A DNA stretch of 64,000 bases from Zestomonas insulae (GTDB lineage Bacteria > Pseudomonadota > Gammaproteobacteria > Pseudomonadales > Pseudomonadaceae): the NCBI RefSeq assembly GCF_016901015.1, contig NZ_JAFEUP010000001.1, positions 620,001 to 684,000 of the forward strand, written 5' to 3'. The position numbers were made by a program, and so were the translations under genes. Below the pieces are notes generated by a model. The model ran no database searches. It saw only the letters and a program-made list of their open reading frames with translations, and was not told the DNA's origin. Each line of letters starts with the position of its first letter. Positions within the stretch are counted from its first letter, which is position 1. Positions 48,512 through 54,371 of this stretch are shown one piece after another.

Positions 48512-48840
48512 ATCTCGTCTCCCCAACCGTCCACGCCCAGATTCCATGACAGGGCTCGCCGGATTGCTGCATCCGGCTGACGCTCACCTCTTTCGATCAT
48601 AGCTAAGTAATGCGGACTGATCCCGACAGCGCGCGCCAGTTGCTCGGCGGATAGCCCTTTCTGCTCGCGCAAGGCAGCCAGCTGCGCGAGCATCGGCCGA
48701 TTGCTCGGCGCTGCAGCCGGCGTCGCGGCAACCTCAGGCACAGCCCGCCCAGCTGCGCGCAGCAGCTCCTGGTACTCGGCCCAGGGCAACACGGCGTATT
48801 CGGCCTCACCATCACGCTTGATCACTTGCACGTTCATCAT
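48508..48840 (-). CDS. XRE-type regulator with antitoxin-like N-terminus
   Basis: A 110-residue protein (starts at 48840 or 48837 are equivalent). Residues 1-30 (NVQVIKRDGEAEYAVLPWAEYQELLRA) resemble the short beta-alpha N-terminus of Phd/YefM-type antitoxins. An alanine/proline linker follows, and residues about 50-105 form a helix-turn-helix: LAALREQKGLSAEQLARAVGISPHYLAMIERGERQP. It probably binds its own promoter. First gene of a coupled three-gene leftward unit. Confidence 0.85.
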   Translation of the reverse strand: MMNVQVIKRDGEAEYAVLPWAEYQELLRAAGRAVPEVAATPAAAPSNRPMLAQLAALREQKGLSAEQLARAVGISPHYLAMIERGERQPDAAIRRALSWNLGVDGWGDEM

Positions 48841-48895
48841 CGATCTCTCACCGGACGTCGCGCCATCTTAACAGGCTGCTCGCGGTGTACAGCGG

Positions 48896-49330
48896 CTATG
48901 GCAGCGGCTTATCCGATGGAGCCGGCAACAGCAAAGCGGCCTGCTTGGCGGCCGACTGTGCGTCACGCCAGGCGCGAAAGGCGTCCAGCTCGCGGCGCCA
49001 GCTGCGCATCAACCAGGTGAGTACCGCGATATCGTCGAGATAGCCGACCCCCAGCAACACATCCGGGATCGCGTCCAGCGGCGAGAGGAAGTACACCAGC
49101 GCCGCGACCACCGCTACCAATGCGCCACGACTGACCGCGCGATACTCACCACGCCACCACGCCATACACAGCGCCTGCAACAGCAGCAGATCGTCCTTGA
49201 CCGCGGCGAGTCGGCCACCCTGCCGAGCATTCTTTCGAGCGACTGCCGCGAGTAAAAAAGGCAGCCGCCCACGGCTGAGGAAACGCTCCGCTATAGGGAG
49301 GTAACGCTTGAATTTCCACGGAGCGCTCAT
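48896..49330 (-). CDS. YkvA family (DUF1232) membrane protein
   Basis: A 144-residue protein from ATG 49330. It contains the DUF1232 core, VVAALVYFLSPLDAIPDVLLGVGYLDDIAVLTWLMRS, in a hydrophobic region preceded by a basic segment. The function is unknown. It lies 55 bases before the XRE gene start in the same direction, and its upstream region holds a pair of inverted DnaA-box sequences. Confidence 0.87.
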   Translation of the reverse strand: MSAPWKFKRYLPIAERFLSRGRLPFLLAAVARKNARQGGRLAAVKDDLLLLQALCMAWWRGEYRAVSRGALVAVVAALVYFLSPLDAIPDVLLGVGYLDDIAVLTWLMRSWRRELDAFRAWRDAQSAAKQAALLLPAPSDKPLP

Positions 49331-49370
49331 CGCCAAACCTCGCCAAACCGCACACTAAAGGGCTCGTCTC

Positions 49371-49397
49371 GGTTATCCACCGAAGCTGTGGATAACC
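49371..49397. promoter_or_regulatory. Inverted pair of DnaA boxes upstream of the YkvA-like gene
   Basis: A perfect 10-bp inverted repeat, GGTTATCCAC / GTGGATAACC, with a 7-base spacer. It contains TTATCCACC on the plus strand and TTATCCACA on the minus strand; the latter is a perfect DnaA-box consensus. The site lies 41-67 bases upstream of the YkvA-like start and next to an AT-rich tract. Confidence 0.55.
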
Positions 49398-49655
49398 TTG
49401 TAGACAAATACTGGATGAGTGAAGCAAACGCCCGGCCCACGGGCCTTCCACACAGATCGGCCATTTTTTATTCAGCTTAAAAATACAAATAAAATCAATT
49501 ACTTATTGAAAAATGAAAAAAAGTGGAACGGGTAGGTCCAACCAAATGCGAAACGATCGTGCAATGTGCATAACCGTAACACTGGAAACACCCGCGCACG
49601 CGATTGAGACTGCGCCAACCGCCAGCCGGTTCGCCTTTTCTACCCTCCAGAAACG

Positions 49656-49683
49656 ACAACGCCCCGTCGAGACGGGGCGTTGT
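49656..49683 (-). terminator. Hairpin terminator of the FKBP lipoprotein gene
   Basis: A 13-bp perfect stem, ACAACGCCCCGTC / GACGGGGCGTTGT, with a 2-base loop lies 20 bases past the FKBP stop. Read leftward it is followed by CGTTTC, a modest U-tract. Confidence 0.8.
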
Positions 49684-49702
49684 GCGCAGACCGCGTTGGC
49701 TT

Positions 49703-50422
49703 TTACGGCTGCTGTGCCGCTTCCGCCTTGGCCGGGTCCTTGATGCCGATCAGCTCGATGTTGAACACCAGCACTGAGTTAGCCGGAATCGCCGGGCTCG
49801 GGCTTTGGTCGCCATAGGCCAGCTCGCTAGGAATGTAGAACTTGTACTTCTCGCCGACGTGCATCAGCTGCAGACCTTCCACCCAGCCCGGGATCACGCC
49901 ACTGACCGGCAGATCGATCGGACTACCGCGCTCGACGGAGCTGTCGAACACCTTGCCATCGGTCAGCTTGCCTTCGTAGTGAACAGTCACCACGTCAGTC
50001 GGCTTTGGCTGCGCGCCGTCGGCTTTCTTCTCCACTTCGTACTGCAGGCCCGAGGCAGTGGTTACCACGCCTTCACGCTTGCCGTTCTCGGCGAGGAACT
50101 TCTTGCCAGCGGCAGCGCTTTCTTCGTTGAGCTTGGTCATGCGCTCTTCGGCACGCTTCTGCAGGAAAGCGAAGGCTTCAGCCAGCTCTTCGTCCTTGAG
50201 CTTCTGCTCTTTCTTGCCGATGGCGTCTTCGATGCCCTGGGCGACGGCTTTGGAATCGAGATCATCCATGCCTTCCTGGGCCAGGCTCTTGCCCATGTTC
50301 AGGCCGATGCCATAGGAGGCTTTCTGCGCCGGGGTCTTCAGTTCCACGCTGGCTTGCTTATCGCAACCTGCGAGAACCAGGCCGACCAGGGCGATCGCCG
50401 CCGCCAAACGATGCTGTCTCAT
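49703..50422 (-). CDS. FKBP-type peptidyl-prolyl isomerase, lipoprotein
   Basis: A 239-residue protein with a lipoprotein signal (lipobox LAGC, Cys20). A helical Mip/FkpA-like dimerisation region (about 30-125) follows, then an FKBP domain (about 130-230) with VTVHYEGKLTDGKVFDSSVERGSPIDLPVSGVIPGWVEGLQLM. It assists folding of envelope proteins in the periplasm, anchored to a membrane. It lies downstream of the tRNA genes in the same direction but is likely expressed from its own promoter. Confidence 0.93.
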   Translation of the reverse strand: MRQHRLAAAIALVGLVLAGCDKQASVELKTPAQKASYGIGLNMGKSLAQEGMDDLDSKAVAQGIEDAIGKKEQKLKDEELAEAFAFLQKRAEERMTKLNEESAAAGKKFLAENGKREGVVTTASGLQYEVEKKADGAQPKPTDVVTVHYEGKLTDGKVFDSSVERGSPIDLPVSGVIPGWVEGLQLMHVGEKYKFYIPSELAYGDQSPSPAIPANSVLVFNIELIGIKDPAKAEAAQQP

Positions 50423-50590
50423 GCTGTTTCCTTGTCCGTACGCCCGAGCAGGGCTATCGAGTGAAGCCGCGAGCTTAGCAGGCTGCGAGGATCACTGGCT
50501 ATGGCGATATGAACAGGAAAACCTGAATAAGCTCAGGTATTTGGGAGACTTAAAAAGTGGGATTTTGCGAGGTGAAGCGAGGAGAGAAAA

Positions 50591-50667
50591 TGGCGCAGCG
50601 GACGGGACTCGAACCCGCGACCCCCGGCGTGACAGGCCGGTATTCTAACCGACTGAACTACCGCTGC
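50591..50667 (-). tRNA. tRNA-Asp (GTC)
   Basis: A 77-base cloverleaf on the minus strand. The 7-bp acceptor is GCAGCGG / CCGCTGC with discriminator G and encoded CCA. The D-arm starts TAGTTCAGTCGGTTAGAA, the anticodon loop is CTGTCAC with GTC, and the T-arm contains GGTTCGAGTCC. It lies 20 bases downstream of tRNA-Val, so both are probably one transcript. Confidence 0.96.
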
Positions 50668-50687
50668 GCGTAACACTAAGAAGGAAT

Positions 50688-50763
50688 TGGTGGGTGATGA
50701 CGGGATCGAACCGCCGACCCTCTGCTTGTAAGGCAGATGCTCTCCCGGCTGAGCTAATCACCC
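50688..50763 (-). tRNA. tRNA-Val (TAC)
   Basis: A 76-base cloverleaf on the minus strand. The acceptor is GGGTGAT / ATCACCC with discriminator A and encoded CCA. The D-arm starts TAGCTCAGCCGGGAGA, the anticodon loop contains TAC (CTTACAA), and the T-arm contains GGTTCGATCCC. A good promoter is 22 bases upstream. Confidence 0.96.
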
Positions 50764-50784
50764 TTCACTCTCGGTGTGGCGCGC

Positions 50785-50813
50785 ATTCTACGGAGCACCT
50801 GCCACCCTGGCAA
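50785..50813 (-). promoter_or_regulatory. Sigma-70 promoter of the tRNA-Val/tRNA-Asp unit
   Basis: On the minus strand, TTGCCA, a 17-base spacer and TAGAAT are followed by GCGCGCC, the GC-rich discriminator typical of stringently controlled stable RNA promoters. The -10 ends 22 bases before the tRNA-Val 5' end. Confidence 0.85.
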
Positions 50814-50862
50814 GCCCTTTTTAAAATAATTTTCGCTGATGCGCCAAAGGCTTAGCGCAGGG

Positions 50863-50891
50863 TTGGCCTATTCAGGCGAGGGGAGAATAAT
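50863..50891 (+). promoter_or_regulatory. Possible promoter of rdgC
   Basis: TTGGCC, a 17-base spacer and AATAAT end 33 bases before the rdgC start. The hexamers are moderate matches to sigma-70. Confidence 0.45.
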
Positions 50892-50924
50892 GCGCGCTTT
50901 GCGTTATTTGGAGAGTCCCTCGTC

Positions 50925-51845
50925 ATGTGGTTCCGCAACCTGCTCGTCTACCGCCTCACCCAGGATACGCCGTTCGATGCCGAAGCCCTGGAGGCTGCGC
51001 TGGCCACCAAACCTGCCCGTCCGTGCGCCAGCCAGGAAGTGACTACTTATGGCTTCGTCGCGCCGTTCGGCAAAGGCGAAGACGCTCCGCTGGTGCATGT
51101 CAGCCAGGACTTCCTGCTGATCGCCGCGCGTAAAGAAGAACGCATCCTACCCGGCAGCGTGGTGAAAGATGCCCTAAAGGACAAGGTCGAAGAGATCGAG
51201 GCCGCGCAGATGCGCAAGGTCTATAAGAAGGAACGCGACCAGCTCAAGGACGAGATCATCCAGGCCTTCCTGCCGCGTGCGTTCATCCGCCGCTCGCAGA
51301 CAGTTGCTGCGATCGCGCCGAAGCTCGGCCTGATCCTGGTCAACAGCGCCAGCGCACGCCGCGCCGAAGACCTGCTGTCGACCCTGCGCGAAGCCATCGG
51401 CTCGCTGCCGGTGCGCCCGCTGACCGTGAAGGTCGCGCCGACCGCCACGCTCACCGAGTGGGTGAAGACCCAGCAGGCCGCCGCGGACTTCACCGTGCTC
51501 GACGAATGCGAGCTGCGTGACACCCACGAAGACGGTGGCGTAGTGCGCTGCAAGCGCCAGGACCTGACCAGCGAGGAGATTCAGCTGCACCTGTCCGCCG
51601 GCAAGGCGGTCACTCAGCTGTCGCTGGCCTGGCAGGACAAGCTGTCCTTCGTGCTCGACGACAAGACCATCATCAAGCGCCTGCGCTTCGAGGACCTGCT
51701 CACCGAGCAAGCCGAACAGGACGGTGGCGACGACGCCCTGGCGCAACAGGACGCCAGCTTCACTCTGATGATGCTGACCTTCAGCGAGTTCCTCCCGGCG
51801 CTGTTCGAAGCGCTCGGCGGCGAAGAGATCCCGCAGGGCATTTGA
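50925..51845 (+). CDS. rdgC: Recombination-associated protein RdgC
   Basis: This 306-residue protein begins with the family sequence [13 protein letters not shown] and shows [39 protein letters not shown] and the C-terminal [24 protein letters not shown]. RdgC forms a ring on double-stranded DNA and restrains RecA-mediated exchange. GGAGAG lies upstream of the start. It is transcribed alone. Confidence 0.95.
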   Translation: MWFRNLLVYRLTQDTPFDAEALEAALATKPARPCASQEVTTYGFVAPFGKGEDAPLVHVSQDFLLIAARKEERILPGSVVKDALKDKVEEIEAAQMRKVYKKERDQLKDEIIQAFLPRAFIRRSQTVAAIAPKLGLILVNSASARRAEDLLSTLREAIGSLPVRPLTVKVAPTATLTEWVKTQQAAADFTVLDECELRDTHEDGGVVRCKRQDLTSEEIQLHLSAGKAVTQLSLAWQDKLSFVLDDKTIIKRLRFEDLLTEQAEQDGGDDALAQQDASFTLMMLTFSEFLPALFEALGGEEIPQGI

Positions 51846-51867
51846 GGCGTCCGCTGGGCAGGCGAAC

Positions 51868-51896
51868 TTGCCCATGCAGTCAGGAATTGCCAAAAT
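51868..51896 (+). promoter_or_regulatory. Possible promoter of riboswitch-sugE unit
   Basis: TTGCCC (51868-51873), 17 bases, then CAAAAT (51891-51896). Transcription from here would begin close to the 5' base of the first riboswitch hairpin, which supports the assignment. Confidence 0.4.
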
Positions 51897-51900
51897 GTAC

Positions 51901-51952
51901 AGCCGTCGAGGACGACCTCGGCGGCTAGCCTGATTTTGGGGACGACCCCGGT
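51901..51952 (+). promoter_or_regulatory. Guanidine-II (mini-ykkC) riboswitch
   Basis: Two hairpins, each capped by ACGA. P1 has an 11-bp stem, AGCCGTCGAGG / CCTCGGCGGCT (51901-51911 and 51916-51926, one G-U pair), with its loop at 51912-51915. P2 is GGGG / CCCC around ACGA at 51942-51945, extended by T-G pairs. P2 lies immediately before the ribosome site GGAGG (51960-51964) of sugE. Two ACGR-loop hairpins separated by a short linker before a sugE gene are the defining pattern of this class, which releases the ribosome site when guanidinium binds. Confidence 0.92.
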
Positions 51953-51969
51953 ACACACTGGAGGTCATC

Positions 51970-52284
51970 ATGTCCTGGATCATTCTGTTCTTCGCCGGCC
52001 TGTTCGAGGTCGGCTGGGCCGTCGGTCTGAAGTACACCGACGGCTTTACCCGCCCGCTACCCACCGCCCTCACCATCGCCGCGATGGCAGTCAGCCTCGG
52101 CCTGCTCGGCCTGGCCATGAAGGAACTGCCGCTCGGCACCGCCTACGCGGTATGGACCGGGGTCGGCGCGGTCGGCACGGTGATCGCCGGGATCATCCTG
52201 TTCGGAGAATCCATGGCGCTGATCCGCGTGGCCAGCGTGGCCTTGATCATCTGCGGGCTGATCGGCTTGAAGATCAGTCACTGA
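51970..52284 (+). CDS. sugE: SMR guanidinium exporter (SugE/Gdx)
   Basis: This 104-residue four-helix protein starts [29 protein letters not shown], with the essential membrane Glu13. It contains [30 protein letters not shown], the SugE/Gdx type of the SMR family. Such proteins export guanidinium in exchange for protons as dual-topology dimers. The guanidine-II riboswitch directly upstream supports this over a general multidrug role. A strong terminator follows. Confidence 0.95.
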   Translation: MSWIILFFAGLFEVGWAVGLKYTDGFTRPLPTALTIAAMAVSLGLLGLAMKELPLGTAYAVWTGVGAVGTVIAGIILFGESMALIRVASVALIICGLIGLKISH

Positions 52285-52286
52285 AT

Positions 52287-52315
52287 AAAAAAAGCCGCCC
52301 TCGGGCGGCTTTTTT
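52287..52315. terminator. Bidirectional intrinsic terminator
   Basis: The stem GCCGCCC / GGGCGGC is flanked by A7 and T6, directly after the sugE stop and before the convergent MFS-PlsC gene. Confidence 0.93.
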
Positions 52316-52332
52316 CATCCTGCATCACGCGT

Positions 52333-54207
52333 TCAGCGCAGCCCGCCCCGCAACTCCGCCACCTGCGCCTGCAGGGTCTGCGGACTGGCCAGCTCCGGCG
52401 CCAGCGGCGTGCCGGCCACCAGGGTGATGCGCGACCACAGGCGTTTGAAGAAGCCCTTGCGCGGATCGCGGCTGAAGAAGCTGCCCCACAGGCCCTGCAG
52501 CGCCATCGGGATCACCGGCACCGGGTTTTCCTCGAGAATCCGCGCTACTCCGTTCTTGAACTCGTCGATCTCGCCATCGCCGGTCAGCTTGCCCTCGGGG
52601 AAGATGCACACCAGCTCACCTTCGCGCAGGTAGTCGCCGATGCGCTTGAACGCCGCGTCATACACCAGCAGGTCTTCACTGCGCCCGGCGATCGGCACCG
52701 CACCGGCGGTGCGGAACACGAAGTTGAGCACCGGCAGGTCGTAGATCTTGTAGTACATGACGAAGCGCACCGGCCGGCGCACCGCCCCGGCGATCAGCAG
52801 CGCATCGACGAACGACACGTGGTTGCACACCAGCAACGCGGCGCCCTCCTCCGGGATGCGATCCAGGTCGCGGTGTTCGACGCGGTACATGGAGTGGCCA
52901 AGCAGCCAGACCAGGAAGCGCATGGTGAACTCGGGGACGATCTTGAAGATGTAGCTGTTCACCGCGATGTTCATCAGCGACACCACCAGGAACAGCTGCG
53001 GAATGCTCAGCCCGGCGGTGCTGAGGAACAGGATCGAGGCGATCGCCGAGACCACCATGAACAGCGCGTTGAGGATGTTGTTGGCGGCGATCACCCGCGC
53101 CCGCTCGTTCTCCGCGGTGCGCGACTGCATCAGCGCATACAGCGGCACGATATAGAAGCCGCCGAACACGCCGATGCCGAGGATCGAGCCCAGCGCCCAC
53201 CAGGCCTGGCCATGGCCGAGCACCGCCAGCCAGCTCTGCGGGTCGGCCTGCGCGGGAAAGCCGCCGGAGTTCCACCACAGCAGCAGGCCGAACACCGTCA
53301 GGCCCACCGAGCCGAGCGGCACCAGGCCGATCTCCACCTTGCGCCCGGACAACCGCTCGCAAAGCATCGAACCGAGCGCGATGCCCACCGAGAACACCGT
53401 GAGGATCAGCGTCACCACGGTTTCGTCGCCGTGCATCCATTCCTTGGCGTACGCCGGGATCTGCGTCAGGTACACCGCACCGAGGAACCAGAACCACGAG
53501 CTGCCGACCAGCGAACGCGATACCGCCGGCGTCTGCCCGAGGCCCAGGCGCAGGATCGCCCAGGACTGGCGGAAGATGTTCCAGTCCACCGCCAGGCTCG
53601 GCAGCGCGGCGGCGGCGTGCGGAATGAAGCGGCTGCTGAGGTAGCCGCAGCAGGCCACCAGTACCACCGCGCCGGCCACCAGCGGCGCGTAGCCGCTCGT
53701 GGACATCATGATCCCGGCGCCGATGGTGCCGGCGAGAATCGCCAGGAAGGTGCCCATCTCCACCAATGCATTGCCGCCGACCAGCTCGTCCTCGCGCAGC
53801 GCCGCCGGCAGGATCGAATACTTCACCGGACCGAACAGCGCCGAGTGGGTGCCCATGCCGAACAGGGCGAGGAACATCAGCGGCAGGTTGTTGAACAGGA
53901 AGCCCGCCGCACCGACCGCCATGATCACGATCTCGGCCAGCTTGATCGCGCGGATCAGCGCGTGCTTGGCGAACTTCTCCCCGAACTGGCCGCCGAGCGC
54001 GGAGAACAGGAAGAACGGCAGGATGAACAGCAGCGCGCAGAGGTTGACCAGCACCGTGCGGTCGCCGCTGACGCTGAGCTTGAACAGGATGGCGAGGATC
54101 AGCGACTGCTTGAAGATGTTGTCGTTGAAGGCGCCGAGCAGCTGGGTGAGGAAAAACGGCAGGAAGCGTCGTTTGCCAAGCAGGGCGAATTGCGAGTGTT
54201 GGGTCAT
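52333..54207 (-). CDS. MFS (LplT-like) - acyltransferase (PlsC-like) fusion protein
   Basis: A 624-residue protein from ATG 54207. Residues about 1-415 are an LplT-like MFS domain with twelve helices (FFLTQLLGAFNDNIFKQSL near the start). Residues about 430-624 are a PlsC acyltransferase with NHVSFVD (HX4D) and FPEGKLTGDGEI. LplT flips lysophospholipids inward and PlsC-type domains reacylate them, so the fusion probably recycles lysophospholipids in the inner membrane. It lacks the acyl-ACP synthetase domain of Aas. Confidence 0.9.
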   Translation of the reverse strand: MTQHSQFALLGKRRFLPFFLTQLLGAFNDNIFKQSLILAILFKLSVSGDRTVLVNLCALLFILPFFLFSALGGQFGEKFAKHALIRAIKLAEIVIMAVGAAGFLFNNLPLMFLALFGMGTHSALFGPVKYSILPAALREDELVGGNALVEMGTFLAILAGTIGAGIMMSTSGYAPLVAGAVVLVACCGYLSSRFIPHAAAALPSLAVDWNIFRQSWAILRLGLGQTPAVSRSLVGSSWFWFLGAVYLTQIPAYAKEWMHGDETVVTLILTVFSVGIALGSMLCERLSGRKVEIGLVPLGSVGLTVFGLLLWWNSGGFPAQADPQSWLAVLGHGQAWWALGSILGIGVFGGFYIVPLYALMQSRTAENERARVIAANNILNALFMVVSAIASILFLSTAGLSIPQLFLVVSLMNIAVNSYIFKIVPEFTMRFLVWLLGHSMYRVEHRDLDRIPEEGAALLVCNHVSFVDALLIAGAVRRPVRFVMYYKIYDLPVLNFVFRTAGAVPIAGRSEDLLVYDAAFKRIGDYLREGELVCIFPEGKLTGDGEIDEFKNGVARILEENPVPVIPMALQGLWGSFFSRDPRKGFFKRLWSRITLVAGTPLAPELASPQTLQAQVAELRGGLR

Positions 54208-54330
54208 CGTCCTTGTCACCTTGAAGGGTCGTGGGGAAGCCGCGTGCGCGGCAAAACCGTCCAGCGCAGATAGGACGGCAAATGGCACACCACAAGCCAC
54301 AGTTTTTCCCAGGCGAATGACCGACGCATG

Positions 54331-54359
54331 AAAAAAGGGCGCCAGTGGCGCCCTTTTTT
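54331..54359. terminator. Bidirectional intrinsic terminator
   Basis: A 13-bp perfect stem, AAAAAAGGGCGCC / GGCGCCCTTTTTT, with a 3-base loop lies 12 bases past the TonB-dependent receptor stop. Confidence 0.93.
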
Positions 54360-54371
54360 AACCGCTGCAGA

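Larger units (their letters stand above)
49331..49702. other. Intergenic region of 372 bases, partly AT-rich
   Basis: No convincing gene is present. It holds an inverted DnaA-box pair (49371-49397), a markedly AT-rich tract at about 49463-49525 in an otherwise GC-rich window, and the hairpin terminator of the FKBP gene at 49656. A short rightward open frame from 49513 runs through that terminator into the FKBP gene and has no family-like residues, so it is not called. Confidence 0.6.

Noticed and set aside
47675-48840. Assignment of the XRE-unknown-Sel1 operon as a classical type II toxin-antitoxin system
   Set aside because: The middle protein shows no RelE, HigB, MazF, HipA, RES or PIN motif, and the third gene is a Sel1 scaffold. 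Only the regulator is antitoxin-like.
49371-49530. Chromosomal replication origin
   Set aside because: Only two DnaA boxes are present, and dnaA, dnaN, rpmH and other origin neighbours are absent. A regulatory or titration site is more likely.
49513-49743. Short rightward open frame in the AT-rich intergenic region
   Set aside because: It crosses the FKBP terminator hairpin and ends inside that gene; no ribosome site and no family-like sequence.
52819-54273. Long rightward open frame over the MFS-PlsC gene
   Set aside because: Antisense shadow with His/Gln/Arg-rich composition and no recognisable domain.
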